DNA from: Echinarachnius parma
Taxonomy: Eukaryota > Echinodermata > Echinoidea > Clypeasteroida > Echinarachniidae
Assembly (NCBI GenBank): GCA_037951105.1
Contig: JBAMJV010003803.1
Span: forward strand, 124,001 to 188,000
Direction of reading: 5' to 3'
DNA length: 64,000 bases
A model generated the notes under the pieces. It was given only the letters and a program-made list of their open reading frames with translations, had not been told where the DNA came from and did no database searches. A program made the position numbers and the translations under genes. Shown piece after piece: positions 11,046 to 24,434 of the stretch; the stretch's first letter is position 1, and every line of letters starts with the position of its first letter.

Positions 11046-12208
11046 GCCAACCATTATATCTCTGCTCATTTCAAATGTTTAGTCAACATATGATGCAGAA
11101 ATTTAATTTTTACAGTCTCATGTTTCAGCTTATTAAGACACACCCAATGGACAAGTAGAAATACCATCTTTGGATAATGTTGGAATAATTTGAAGAACAT
11201 GGCTCAAACGCTTATTTTCTAATTACCACTGCAATGATTTTGTTTCCTGCATCAACATTTTCAGGTATAGGTTCAAAATATTTCATGTCATTTAGGAATT
11301 AGAAATCTCATGAATTACAAGGTTTACATTATTATTTATGAGATAAAAATGTATAATTAAGTTTCAAGGTGAGGGTGTGCAGAAAAGTCACGGCTTGAAA
11401 TTTATTCTCATGGTATGGTAAATATGGAAGTCAAAGAGACTCAAAACTTCTTAAAGACAAAATGGTTAAAACAGGTTTTGATTAAATTTGTTCCTTACCC
11501 AACACTTTCCCGAAGAAAAAGAAAGCAAGTGCGAGGGGGAAAAAAAAGAAAAAAAAGAAATAGGCCTGCTTTTCTTTCGTCCACTTGAATACTGAATTTG
11601 ATTTCACGGACCCATTCTAATTTGAAATCCTGAGCTCGCCGTGGAGTTTATTTGGGTTTCGGCTGAAAACTGTAATTGATCCACTACCACAAACAAAAAC
11701 AAAACACTCCAAATTTAAATTCTGCCTCTTGCTCGATCTCAACTGCGGTTGTGACAGGGGAGAAATATTTATTCTCATAACACCACCTTCAAAGTTTGAT
11801 CATTATCCCTCACGGCCTACACAAACACGGTTCCGTCATCGAAAAACATTTTTCTTTTAGCCAATTACGCCGAGATAATGAATCCCTGGCTATCTATGTC
11901 CCGCACTACATGTACATGTGTTCCACCCCACCCTCAAGTCGTCCATTCCATGATCAAGGCCTCGATTTCTAGCTATGTAATCGTTGCTTTTAGTTTTGAC
12001 TGAAAATGCAGTGCAAATTTATGAATTAGGAATGGGAGAAACTGTTACAAAAACACATTACATGTACATGACAACGTCCTGTATAGAACCTTAAAAATAT
12101 TTGAAATAAATATATATTAATGTATTATATTTAGATTCTCTTTGTAAAAACAATTTTGTATTCAAACTGATATGTACTTTTATGTAGATCATACAACCTT
12201 GTTAGTAC
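11046..12208. other. Unique AT-rich stretch
   Basis: A purine patch lies at 11518-11560. 11570-11900 is of somewhat more balanced composition and could be conserved non-coding DNA. No exon was recognised. Confidence 0.4.
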
Positions 12209-12288
12209 TTAACCCGTTGCGTACAGGAACCGGGTGGGATATGTACAAAGTTTATGGGGATTTCAAAATCTTGTAGTGAACGGGTTAA
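12209..12288. mobile_element. Complete 80-bp TTAACCCGTT...AACGGGTTAA element
   Basis: It is a compact unit with perfect 10-bp inverted ends TTAACCCGTT / AACGGGTTAA. The interior words ACAGGAACCGGG, TTTATGGGGATTTCAAAATC and TTGTAGTGAACGGG match, in order, the tandem units at 293-498 and, in reverse orientation, 25883-26203. It is the cleanest single copy of the family in the window. It is too short to encode anything and would be mobilised in trans, if at all. Confidence 0.7.
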
Positions 12289-14400
12289 TAGTTACAGACA
12301 AAGTTCACATATAAATTTAAAATTCAAATAAAACAAAAATCAAACTAACCTGTTATTGTGAATTCATCAGCAGGATCAGTAGCACAAGATGAAGGCCACA
12401 GGAGATGGAGCCACCAATGAAAAGAGATAGAGAAGAAAAAAAACAATTAAGTCAAAGGAAATGCTACTGAATGCAATTATATTCACTAAAATTGTGACAA
12501 AATATTACAAATTACATACAAATAACATCTGCAAGATACTTGGTACTTGGTAGTTTAATCCTCCAAAACACTCCATAGGAGTTTTAACTGGAGGTGGGTC
12601 CGAGAGAGTGGTTAGCCCCTAAGGACAGAAGGGTCCTTAGCAAGTGCATTCTGGAATGTATGAAGATGAATATGAAAGAAAATGTTGTGTTGCTTATACT
12701 TAGCCTTAGCATCTAAAATAGACTTAGAATGGAACTAAACTAATACATTTTTTTTTAAATGAATATATATGGATTTGGATCCTGAAAAATGTTGCCTAGT
12801 CCCACATAATAATATACCTGTTTGTAGTGCACATCTGCCTTCCACATGTTAATACACAGAAAGATTATGTATATAAATATTTTATTTGAAGTCTTTAAAA
12901 GTCAAAATATGTTAAAATGCTTTACATTTATTAGAATGCATACATTATGTAGGATTAATGAAACCCTTTACAAACTGATATTACTGTGTACCCCCAAAAC
13001 AGAAAATAAAAATCGAACACACCTTAATTTCATCTTTTTCTTATCTCATTTCTGACATCTTGGCAATAAAATTATATGTCAAGGCCCAGGCTCAAATATT
13101 AATTTAATAAATGAGCAGAAAATTGATTATTTATTCCCCTATGCCTGTGTTTTTCCCATACAACATTGATTTAATGATTAACAAGATCTAATGAAATATA
13201 GAGAGGAAGAAGATGAAGAGAAGACGAAACAAAAAAACAATAAAAATACAACAAATATTTGGACCCCCACTGTGAATAAAAAATTCTCAACTTTTACCAT
13301 TAGGGAAGAGTTGTATTTCTATTAAGAATTCTACTATAAACCCTTCTCCACCTTCCCATTATATTTCTACATTCAAAATGCAACGTAAAAGCAACCAAAG
13401 TTATCCTAGTTATTTTCACCATCTGTCTCTCTTTTCCATTCAACAATCATTCATTCCCCCCCCCCCCCCCCCCATTCTCTTCCGATAATTTTCCGTCAGC
13501 ATTGCTGCAGTATTCCCCTTCAGGCTGTTATGGCAAAACATCAAAATCAGGTCACATTAACTTAAAAATTTCCCCCTCATCCAATATTAATTCAATTGGT
13601 TTGGTTGCGCAATTTTGTGAGATGGAAGTGCATTTACTCCAGTCTTCTTCTGTTGTCTTTTTTTTTCTCGTGAAAATTAACTAAGTATTTCTGTTTGCCA
13701 GTAAAAACAATTAAAGTGCAGACTTTCCCCAGAGATCTTTAGATCATTTTTATGCTAGAGAATCCGATACTGTAATTTTTCCTTTTATTCTACATGCATA
13801 AAAGGTCTTGCGTCTGTGTGTAAATTAAACTTAAAATTCTTATTTTTTATTTGTACGTCGTGTCACAGAAAGAAAATGGATTATATATATGGATTATATA
13901 TATTGATGAAAATATCTAAAGATATGAAAATGAAATAATGTTTATGCAGTCAGAATGCTTTCTAAAAAGACAACTTTGATAAATAATAAAAGCTCAACTG
14001 TGCTTCTGATAAAAACACAGAATAATTTTAAAAACCATAACTATGTTCAAATGTAATTTGCCTAAAAATAGAAACCAATTTAAGATTCATTACTTGTTAA
14101 TCTGGAGTCTGCACAAGAGTAGTTCAATCGACGGAGTAAAGGAGACAAGAAAAGGGAATGAAAAATCTCTGCCTTTATTGCATTCATTGAGAATTCTAAT
14201 GCGGAGTAACCAGGGGTATTAGCCAGAGCAAATAATTTTAAGGAAAAAGAAAATTGACCTCAAAGCTTCTGTTGATGAGATCTGATGAGTTTGAAACACC
14301 TTCACTGATGAAGATTTAATAGGAGAAAAGAAAAGTTCTTGTTGCTTGATTGTGTTTGGGGGCTGATTTGACATGTCAAGTTAGTTAAGACCTGTCAGAG
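12289..14400. other. Unique stretch with C18 and a dispersed-repeat fragment
   Basis: A minus-strand donor-like AACAG|GTTAGTTT sits near 12347, but no AG acceptor is available upstream. 12690-12745 shares words with 24065-24120 (ATACTTAGCC, ATAGACTTA.AATGGAAC), so it is a dispersed repeat. C18 lies at 13456-13473. Otherwise AT-rich and featureless. Confidence 0.4.
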
Positions 14401-15130
14401 GGACTGCATTAATTTCCATATAAATTCAGCGATTAGTGCAAATCAGCAGAGTCGAGGCACTGACAGATAAAGCAAACATGTTGATTGATAGCAAAACACA
14501 CTTGACTATTAAAGAAGAGAGACTGTAATAAGCAGACGAGGACAAAAATCTGCCCCGACAAAATCTTGTTACTGGAAGGAAACATAAGCCAGCCGAAACA
14601 GGAAAAATAAGAGAGCAATAGAAACAATTACGGGGTGATGCCGAGCCGAGCCGAGAAAACGGTAGTGGGAGCGATTTGCGGCCCTGATAGCCTCCGACGC
14701 ACATGCATGCGGAAGAGATGGGCCAGGAAATTAACCCTGCCGTGGCAATATGGTTTGATTGACAAGTGTGATGATGAGATATGAGCTGGGCGATGGCAGT
14801 ATTGGCAGGTAACACGAGACCCTTACAAATCGTCTCCGTCAGACCCAGACTCGAGCAGGCCTCTACCGCGGTCTCTGCAGCCGACGATACCCGGCTGGAT
14901 TGGTTAGGGGACCCCCATGCAGTGGGCAGCCGGGGTAGGCATCCTACTCACAGGGTCTATAACTGCTCGTCTCTCTTCTTTAATCTATTACTACTTGGGT
15001 TGTCCCCCATCCCCATCCCCATCCCTGTCTGAATGGAGGCACTGGTGTTTTCAGTTCACGATCCCTCGTTCTGATCTGATTCTCCGGTCGCGAGGTTGAT
15101 GACTTCCCCCTCGCCCAAATTCAATAAGAT
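14400..15130. other. CpG-richer unique block, candidate conserved non-coding DNA
   Basis: The composition is more balanced than its flanks, with GCCGAGCCGAGCCGAG at 14641-14656. The antisense 129-codon frame (14426-14815) has no domain and an atypical residue mix. A regulatory element or an untranslated exon is possible; I cannot tell which. Confidence 0.3.
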
Positions 15131-15240
15131 GTCACAACAAGTGGCAGTAGCAAGATTTCAGACCCACACCCGCGCACCCCACGAGACATCGTACGGATAC
15201 ACTGTCCACATAATTCCTTCCATCAAATATGCCATGGATG

Positions 15241-15430
15241 GAAAAAAAGATGCTTTAATGCCAAGATGAAAAAAAAGAACTTTCATACCAAGTAAAAAGG
15301 GAGCTTTAATACCAATAAAAAAAGATGCTCTAATGCCAAGAAAAAATTTTAAAAAACGATGCTCTAATGCCCAAAAAAAAAGAAAAACGATGCTCTCATA
15401 CCAAGAAGAAAAAAAAAGATGCTCTAACCC
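15241..15430. repeat. A-rich minisatellite with GATGCTYTAATGCC core
   Basis: The core (GATGCT(T/C)(T/C)AATGCCAAG or variants) occurs about six times, separated by A-rich spacers, with a variable 30-40 bp period. The last unit ends at about 15426. Confidence 0.75.
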
Positions 15431-16324
15431 AATTTGAATAACTATGAATTAATAAAACACAATTTGGGTGACATGGGATCGTGGATCAGGCTTGTGTTTC
15501 GGTAAGACTAAACTTGGGGAGGTAAAGCAAGCTGTAAGCAGAACTCTACTCGCTGGAAATGAAATAAGGCACGCTGAAGTAATTCATTTCGGCCCGCTGA
15601 TTTACAGCATTAGCATGTGTTGACAATATCCCTTGCTGGGTAGGTTACGGCAGGGGACGGTAGGGAGTTAGTGATTTTGTTTTGAAATATAGAATAGAGT
15701 TTTTAAGTTTTCAACACAACAAAAGGGACTTGGGAGTTTGTTTTCTTTGAAATACATGTAGAAAATGTGATCATATAAATGACAAGGAATGGAGTTTAAA
15801 AGTCCCGGTCATTTTTAACACAATATAAATGGTTTTCCTCTTCAGTTAATTGTAGAAATGTACCTACCCCGCTTTGCAAGATAATAGAATATATAGTTTT
15901 GGAGAAACAAAAATGATTTTGAGTCTGGAGTCAGTAATTTTTGTCACTTGCGGGTAGAAAAACACTGATGTTATTTTGTTTACTTGATAGGAACAGATAC
16001 AATTATCTGAAAACTGTAGGTCACAAAGGATGAGAATTGGATACAACAACAAACAAAATCCTTGAAATATCTTCAATAAAGGAGAGATAAAGTAAAGTAC
16101 CCTTGCAAACATCTACCAAAATATATTTGTTCAATAAACTAAGAAAGCAGTGCCATATTTGTTTTAATTATCATCTTCATGCCCGGTTTGCATCAGCTGT
16201 TCACAAGGGAAAATAATACAATCCTTCTTACACTTGCAGTAGATAAAACACCGGGCGATACCGAGATAAAATCCAATAAGTTATTTATAACTTCAAATTT
16301 TTAAAATTTTGACCCTGATACCAT
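15431..16324. other. Unique AT-rich stretch
   Basis: No supported gene. Frames are short and random-like. Confidence 0.4.
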
Positions 16325-16590
16325 TTCATATGCAGTACATAATTTCAAAATGCAATACATTAGACTATAAAGTCAAAAGGGTCTTGTAGAGCAGAAAAAG
16401 ATTTAATTTTCCCCTTTGATTTTGATTTCCTTGAAACTGATAGAAATTTAAAAATTAAAAATGGAAAATGAAACATACATACATGTATGAGATAAAACAG
16501 GCTCATTTTAATATATGCAGTACATACTTTCAAAATGCAATACATTATAGCCCAAGTCATATTAAAAGGACCTTGCAGAGCAGCAGGGAA
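16325..16590. repeat. Two-copy duplication, ~185-bp spacing
   Basis: CATATGCAGTACATAATTTC-like and AAATGCAATACATTA words followed by CTTG(T/C)AGAGCAG occur at about 16328-16395 and again at about 16513-16582. Confidence 0.7.
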
Positions 16591-16793
16591 AAAAATAATA
16601 TTTATTTTTCTGGGGCTACTTTTTAAGCTTGCCTGCATGAAAATAACTCTAACATTTTTTTGGCTTTGAACTCTATGCAAATTTACAGGGGCTCTCTTAT
16701 GATTTAGGGGGGGGGGGGGGGGGGGTGGGGGCTCTTTTTTGCATTTCGGAGGCACATTCGCCCTGAACCCCCATGTATTGTTTTCACTGCAGT
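16577..16793. mobile_element. Degenerate hAT-like element related to the 24.5-kb insertion
   Basis: It starts CAGCAGGGAAAAAAATAATA and ends CATGTATTGTTTTCACTG. The GGGGGCTCTTTTTTGCATTTC, CATTCGCCC and GTGTATT-like order parallels the element at 24520-24804. G19 at 16707-16725 interrupts it. The target duplication is unclear. Confidence 0.45.
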
Positions 16794-17033
16794 GAGAGCA
16801 GTTCTAATAAGGTTTCATTTTCTCTTTAATTTTGATTTCCTTGAACCTGCCAACTCTAACACTGACTTGCATCCTTGAGAATCGATTGGGCCTTTGTTCA
16901 ACCTCCTCTCCCTTCATTACGGCTTTCAATTACACCGTTTTAATTGCATCTGCCAGCCATATGTTCCTCATAATCATACATTTTTTGCTTCTTTACAGTT
17001 ATAAACAGGCTGTATTTGCATTACATGTACATG

Positions 17034-17265
17034 CGAGTGTGTGTGTGTGTTTGTGTGCGTTTACATGTATGTGTATTGTGTTATGTTTGTGCGGATGTGT
17101 ATACTATGTGTAAGTGTCACAATGTATGTTTGTGTGGATGTGTATACCGTGTGTATTTATGAGGATGCTATGTGTACAACTTTTTGTGTGTATGTGCATG
17201 TTTGTTTAAATGTGTGTGCGTGTGTGTGTGTGTGTGCGCATGGTGTGTGTCTGTATGTGTGTAAT
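17034..17265. repeat. Interrupted (TG)n array
   Basis: GTGTGTGTTTGTGTG-type repeat over about 230 bp. The Cys/Val-rich open frames on the plus strand are its translation. Confidence 0.85.
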
Positions 17266-17489
17266 CTGTCATGTGTAGTTATGTCTGCTTTCTAATAGAC
17301 CTTGTGGTTTCAACATTGAGCACGTTGAGTGCTTTTTGTGATTTCAAGGAGAGGATTTGTGCGCAAGGTCTGATCATGAATACAGATGATGATTAATATT
17401 TGCTGAAAGGCATGTGTTATATTTTCACTCACTTAGTATTTCCAGAAAAATATTGATTAAACTTAAAGAGATATCACTTCTGCCCATAC

Positions 17490-17846
17490 TTAAAGGGACT
17501 TAGTAACATTGTCCAAATCCTCTAGCAGTTCTCTCATACCTTGTTTTGTTCGTATTAACAAAAAAGGCATGAGACAGGTTTCGGTTTTTCAAATCTCCCT
17601 TTCGTTACAAGGATATGAACGATTGAAGTTTTCAGATAATAAAATATCCGTTGGATTTTCGAAACCGTGTACAAAGTGAGTGCTGTGAGTTAGTGAATAT
17701 TTTTGCTCATTACTCGGCCATATAGCATCCATTTGACTTGAAATTTTCACACAATTCCCTGTGGACATAATAGATAACAATATACATTATATCAACCAAT
17801 CATCACTTTTTGCACATATGTCAACAAAGTTACTAGATCCCTTTAA
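17490..17846. mobile_element. TTAAAGGGACTTAGTAAC-family element, copy 1
   Basis: A 357-bp element bounded by TTAA. The left end is TTAAAGGGACTTAGTAACAT; the right end, reversed, is TTAAAGGGATCTAGTAACTT. Terminal inverted repeats are about 23 bp with few mismatches. The interior matches, in inverse orientation, the copy at 27516-27901 along its whole length (GAAACCGTGTACAAAGTGAG, TTGACTTGAAATTTTCACAC). TTAAAGG ends place it with T2/Kolobok-type non-autonomous elements (inference). Confidence 0.8.
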
Positions 17847-20097
17847 ACAGATCTCTACTATATGTTAACACGCTCCCTTCTAGATTCCGAAATCTGCATT
17901 GACTTTGTAGTTTGTACATGGCCCACTAGGATCCCATAGCGATTTTTGAAGATTCTTGCAATCTATTTATTACATTATGCTGTAAGATTCATTAGCATGT
18001 AATGAATGCTTTTTGTTTACAATTTATATATCGTTGGTTGATAAAGAGAAGGGCTAAGAGAAGTTACTTTTTGTACTTTGGAAATATGTTTGGTATCCTT
18101 GAAGAAACCAATTTTAGCTCTCTTTTATTTTGTAATAACTATCACCAAAATTTGAAATAATTTATAACCTGCAAATTTTGCCTCATATACAGAAGTCTCC
18201 GACCTACAAGATGGTACACGCAGAACTCAATTTAGCCAAAAAAATTGCTTTAACGCTCTCTTCCTACAAAACTTTTACAAAGGTAACTTCTGTCTGCAGC
18301 ATCTAGAAATGAGAGAGCAGGAATTTTAGAATGGTTTAGTTGTTCTTGCATTATATGCTTAATTCTCAAAACTGTTACACTTACTTAGATACTGAATAAA
18401 AGACCTTTATTTTATAATCAGATATATAACACATACATTATGTTGTTTGCAAATATATTCCAATTAAATTTGTGAAAACAATTAATTAGCATATATTCGA
18501 AATAAATATACAAATAAACAATTCTCTTCATATATCTATAGACTTTATCTGCCATAAAAATGTATTTGCATTACCAAATTACCTCCTCTAAATGCAGATT
18601 TCATGGAACTCGTAAAACAAACAAACGGGACAAACAGGTATATGTTTTGATGTTGGCAAATTTGTCAATCCACTTTTAATGAAAGGAAATACAAAAATGC
18701 AGATTTTAATACAACCCGCATGTATTAGCGCAAAATTATTCTGCATTACAGTTTATTCAATGGATTAATCAAATTATGCTACGGCATGAATATCAATACA
18801 GGTAGAGTTATGAAACCCTTTGATAGATGTAGAACGAGAAAGAAGGGAATATAATAGCAGGGAAGAGAAAGAGGGAGAAAGGTTTACTGTTTGAGAGAGG
18901 CCGGACTTGATTGCCTAAAAAGTACAATGTCCCTCATCGAATGATGAAAAAAGCTAATAATAAAAAAAACTGATCCCCTTGGATTACATTATTCAGTGGG
19001 CTTTGTTTGGGCTTCATTAGCCGGCTACTACTATACTCTGCATTGCTGAATAAGATAAAGAAAGGAAAAAAATGAAATTACTCGGTTTATTAATAGATAG
19101 AATTGGGAGTGATACGAGGTATGAATGGCGTAAGAGAATTGGAATTACCATGTTTTACCCCCAGGGCTTTTACATCATTCAGTCAGACTTGTACTGAATA
19201 ACTAACTCGGTCTAGAGAAGAGAGAGTGTACTGTTTCTTTTGTGGACAAAAAAACAAAACATTGCAAAATATCTATCTTTGTGGAGGAGACAAGACCTTT
19301 TTTGTGTATGCAGAAACATTTGGATGGACCGATGAAAAAACATTTATTGTATTTTAAAAAGTATCAAAAAGATATTATAAGGAAGCATATTGTACACAAT
19401 TGCATTATATTGTTCTAACCAAAAATAAGGAGGAAATTAAAAAGAGACACCTTGAGATGTTGTGTAAAACTCTATATTCGTATCAGCTTGAGAATCTTCT
19501 AAAACAATGAAAATATAACCTGAATATAATTACTACCAGTATTAATAGTCCCACTTTTTTAAAGCCAGTATCAAATAAATGTGGATTTGATATTCTTTTG
19601 TTGTTAAAATTTTACATTTCTGACACAGATGAATATGAATAATACAACTTATTTGTCGGAATTTGATAAAGAATGAAATATTAATCTTAATCATTATACA
19701 CAAAACATGTCTGAAAAATATGTACAACGCATTGCAGCACCTAATGGAAGAGACCTTGAAGAGAAAACAGCATTAATCATAAATATTTGTCATGTATGTA
19801 TACGCAAACAACAAACTTTTAATGCATTCAATTTACTATTTATTCCTTTAGCAGGCAGGGAAGAGTACATGATTTTCCTACATTTCCTTATACAAGATAA
19901 TCCACATTTCTAAATCAAGAAACGACCTTGATCAGACAAAATGCACGCTGCAGGTAAAATCATTAGTTCTAACAGAGTAATAAAACAGATGCTACATGTA
20001 TGTAAATTCAGAAGAAAAAATTCTATAAAAGAAAGTCATACATGGAAAGTGAGAAGATGAGATGGTAAACGAAGAAACAAATGACTAGATGGGGAGT
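17847..20097. other. Mostly unique AT-rich DNA with one dispersed repeat
   Basis: 18045-18240 is a diverged copy of the sequence flanking the 24.5-kb hAT-like insertion (AAGAGAAGGG.TAAG..., GAAGAAACCAAT, CTCC.ACCTACAAGATGGTA). The rest shows no gene, tRNA or repeat that I recognise. Confidence 0.5.
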
Positions 20098-20301
20098 AAA
20101 GAAAGAGAGTAACACATACATACACACACACACATACATATACACAGATACACACATACATAGTTACACAAATACAAACACACACACACACACATACAAA
20201 CAAACACACATAAATACAAAAAACAACACAAACAAACGTTAAATACATTATAAAGAGAAGCAGAAGATGATATGTGTCCACTTAATGTAGTGTGTATGTG
20301 C

Positions 20302-20350
<49 letters not shown>

Positions 20351-20575
20351 TGTGTGCGTAACTAACTGCATGTGGGTGTGACTGCAAGTATGTGTGTGTA
20401 CGTGTGTGACTATCGGTGTGTGTGTGTGTCTGTACATGTGTGACTGTCTGTATGCGTATGTTCGATTGTGTGTGAGAAAAGAGAGAAAGAATAAGAGAGA
20501 GGGGGTGGGGGAGGGGGGGATGGACTGGAAGTGGGTGGCAGACAGAGGGAGGGGAGAGGTGGGGGGGGGGGGGGG
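20098..20575. repeat. (CA)n then (TG)n arrays ending in G-rich DNA
   Basis: ACACACA tracts at 20118-20215 are followed, after about 70 bp, by TGTGTG tracts at 20285-20465, an inverted arrangement that can pair. The stretch then passes into GA-rich and poly-G sequence (G15 at 20561-20575). The antisense 184-codon frame is a shadow of these repeats. Confidence 0.9.
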
Positions 20576-23492
20576 AGGGGTGGGGACAAGCACTTGTTGT
20601 GGGTACAGAACAGGACATGGTTTTGAACAGGGAGGACATTAAGATTTAGAAGGGTAGGTGTCATAAAGTTTTAGAGCTTTGTTCCCCTGAGGTCATGGGT
20701 TGACTGAAATATGTGGATACATTTTTATGGTGCAGTTTTGCTGCATAAGTGGTGCAGGTGCACCTATTGTTTCTGAACGATGTGATCTAGGACAGTTTTT
20801 GTTTGAAATAATTGGAAATAAATTGAAAATAATACTTTACGTGTTTCTTCTTTTACTTTCTTTTACTTCTTTTGTTTTATTTCATTTTGACGAATTCCAT
20901 AAAAGACATACACAATAGTAATCATGTATGGATATTTTGTTTAATCATCATAATAATTATATTTATTGGTTTTATGGTAAAATTGGCAAAAGTGCAAGTG
21001 TATTGTTTGTAGGTCTGATTTGTAGGATCAGTTGAAAAGTTATTTAATGTAGCTATGTTGTTTATTGGTAAAAAACTAGCAAATAATGACATTCAACAGA
21101 ATTGTATATATTCAATAAAAAAACTTTTCTTATATTTATGCAAGCCCTGTCATTTGATCCAATGTGTAAAGGAAACCTGGTACACTACCTCAATGTAAAT
21201 TTGAAGAAAAAAATATGAAAAACAGGTACATTTTAAACATGTTTTTAATGCTCGATTCCAATTTGTGTTAAGTTTTTAAAGCGCAATATTGCATTCGAAT
21301 TACTGTGTTGACCAACAAGTATTGTAACCTAAACATGCACACACACTAACAAAGAAATGTATATTCATTAAAAAAAATACAATTTCATATATTGATACAT
21401 GATTTCTAATTTCAAACAAAGGGAAATATACCAGAAATATGTAATACAAATGAATATGAGCAATGAAAATATGATTCCCCCCCCCCCCCCGATATATTAC
21501 TTACTGTAACAAAAGACCAACAATCATGTGTAGATTGCAATGTATAATATAACTAGCCTGCTGACCACTTACAAATATCTGCGCATACACTGTATGAGCA
21601 ACTTTCAATGAAGTGAGCAATTTTCCATCAAATTGCTAAAAGCTTAAATAGTAATACTCTGATCTGGATACAGACCCTGTACTGTACTGTGTACTTGGCT
21701 GTGACCCCATCACACAGAGTTCAAGCAAAGTGCAAGTTATAATGAACAGTAAGTGGGAATATGTACAGCTGTACAGTACATTGTATGTGGATTTGTGGGA
21801 TGTGATTGTGAATAACCCCATGTATACCCAAATATAATATGTACATAATCTAGAAAACATACCGAAAGTTGTACATATCTATTTATGCGGTTTACAAATT
21901 TTATATTATTTAACCACAAGAAGGAATTATACATGTTATGAATGTTTATATTTGTATATGTATCTTGTTCCCCCCTTTAAATAAATAAATAAGAGCAACA
22001 GGGGACATATATATATATATACAATTTGTTCAAGTGGGCTAACAGTTTTTCTTGTAAAAGTATTCACTAATAAACTTAACATGGATTCATGAAATTATTA
22101 ATTTAGTGTTAATGGTTATTTTTTGTATATTTGTAGAAGTGCTACATTGAAATTTTTATTTGGATGTGATTTATATTTACAGTTTTTACCTAGCACGAAA
22201 ATATAGTTCGGTAATCATAATGCACACATTTACTCTTCATGGCACAAAATGAATTATCCTACATTTTATGTTCTTAGTTAATAAAATAATAAAAAAGAAA
22301 TAAAATACAATTTGCATGCATCATTTACAAAATATTATTTTTGTTATCAAACCAAATCTAGCTATGCTTTGCCAAACCTTGACAGAAGGCCACAATAAAA
22401 AAAATAACGAATTCCATTTACTCGTATCTACAGTATAAAGTATTACATTGAGAAAGGGAAAACAAAAGCGAAATATGGAGAACGCAGAATGCATTAAATT
22501 GTTCAATAAAAGCAAAACTCCAGAGTATATTGTAAAAGAATGAAACAATAAGGAGAAATATATTGTGAAACTTAACAAGCGTTGAATTATTAAACAAAAA
22601 TTGAGAGAAACAAAAGGGCATTAAATTGTAAAAAATAAACCCAGAGACATATATAGAAGACGCTGAAATTCTGAAAGAGCAGTGAAAGCAAGCAATTCCA
22701 CTCCATCTGACAGTGGCATCGCACAAACCGCAGGCCTTTGTCTGCCCTAGCCCCAGCCAGTGTCGTTCAGAGGTCAACTGGAGCTCGCTCGCGTGCCAAG
22801 GCTTACTATGTATGTTCACAACGAAGGGGAAAGGAAAAAATCCAACACAAAAAGGTATATTTAAGGAAGGAAAAAATAAACTCTCCAGAGAAATAAGGAA
22901 GATAAAAACGACTCTCCGAAATTGTAAGAGGGGAAAAAGAGTGGTATCAGCACTGTATGGTACACAAAGGGGCAGCCCCTAACTACTCTACCACTGACAA
23001 GCTAAATTGGTGCTCAACAGAAACCGAGTTTGTTTTTATTTGAAAATAACCGAAGGTTAGGTTCTCCATTTCGCCCCTCCCCCCTCCCCAATATTCTATG
23101 GTCTCAAGCCAGCCTGTTATGTGCATTCATATTACAGATGGTATCATATTTGATATTCATAATTCATATTCTATGGACTGGCCATGAACGCAGTCAATGT
23201 AAACAGAGCCAAGTTAATACAGCTTTTGTTTTATTTTGAGAACATATTGGCAATTATGAAAGGACTTTAGAATTGATATTCAACGATGCATTCTGTATTT
23301 GAATTTTAATACTGCATCTATTCAATATATTCTATGATTCAAGCATACATTTTATTTTATAAATTGAGATCTTTTCACAATGTTGCCATGTCATTGTCAG
23401 CTACTACACGTACCATATATACTTTGCCTTTGGTTAGATATAAGTTATATTTATATATTTTAGACTCTAGAGATAAATATATTAAAGCAACA
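20576..23492. other. Mostly unique AT-rich DNA
   Basis: It contains C14 at 21477-21490 and a short TA tract at 22009-22020. 22690-22830 is a more balanced patch (CTGCCCTAGCCCCAGCC, GGAGCTCGCTCGCGTGCC). No exon, RNA gene or mobile element was recognised. Confidence 0.4.
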
Positions 23493-23977
23493 TTAAAGGG
23501 TACCATCACCCAAAAATAATATTCTTATTAATGAAAGGTAACATCTTTAGTAGCCCATTCCATCAACAAGTTCACAAAAATATGTTTCCAGGAAGAAACA
23601 AAATATAATTGGAAAACGCATCATTCTAAAGCACGCGTTCACGGGTCTGCATGTACGAGACTACTTTGTCCAGAGAGAATGAATCGTCCAGGATTCTATT
23701 GTCTCCAACCGTACGCGTGAATAGCATTGGCGCACTCGCGGTTCCGTAAGTGGTGGTAATTAATTGCTTTGTTTATGAATTACACAACCCATTGCGAAAT
23801 GTAGATCCAGGTAATTGCCATGCCTTGAAGTGATCAAATTGCGTGGAAATTAATTTCTCGTTAATCTCGATCAGTATTCACATTAATGATGTTATGTTGT
23901 TAATATCTATTTGATATCACAAAACGGTACCAAAACATATAATTATGTGTTGTTCTTTGCCTGGTGGTCCCCTTTAA
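23493..23977. mobile_element. TTAAAGGG-ACCACC-family element, copy 1
   Basis: A 485-bp TTAA-bounded element. The left end is TTAAAGGGTACCATCACCC; the right end, reversed, is TTAAAGGGGACCACCAGGC. The interior is collinear with the inverse-oriented copies at 36648 and 59532 (TGTTTATGAATTACACAACC, ATATCTATTTGATATCAC, CATTCTAAAGCA). It is longer than they are because of about 100 extra bp at 23805-23905, part of which recurs at 28970-29047. Non-autonomous, T2/Kolobok-like by its ends. Confidence 0.8.
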
Positions 23978-24434
23978 GTTATCTCCGTGACTCACAATGT
24001 TAATCTGGGTAAGCAATATCACCTACTATTAAAATAAACCCTGGTTGGCAACTAAAAACGATCTCTTTTTGCATACTTAGCCCTATCATCTAATATAGAC
24101 TTAAAATGGAACCAGAAAGCTGGTGTGTCATTATTAATCATGGAACGGTTGCCGGGAACAACCTTTATCAACAATATAATGCACATAGTCAGAAATGAAT
24201 GTTACTGTTTGCTAAAAGGTCTATGTTTAGGTTCATGTTACAACATCAATTGATGCAACAAATTTGGGATCAGTTTGCTAATCTCCCGTGTTCATGAACA
24301 TGTACATGTATACACACCTGGGCGCGCTGCGTAAACAGAATCATAAAACTTTATCTTTCATGTTCCCATTTGCGTCACTAAAACTGATCTCCTCTCATCT
24401 CTCTTCTGTTTATTTTTGCTGCGGTCTTCTAGAC

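Noticed and set aside
10250..11050. 266-codon antisense open frame rich in Ser, Leu and Pro
   Set aside because: It is the translation of a homopurine/homopyrimidine array; every frame of such a tract stays open.
12341..12440. Minus-strand segment ending in a good donor AACAG|GTTAGTTT with a pyrimidine tract upstream
   Set aside because: No AG acceptor lies between the pyrimidine tract and the donor, and the open frame is interrupted just upstream.
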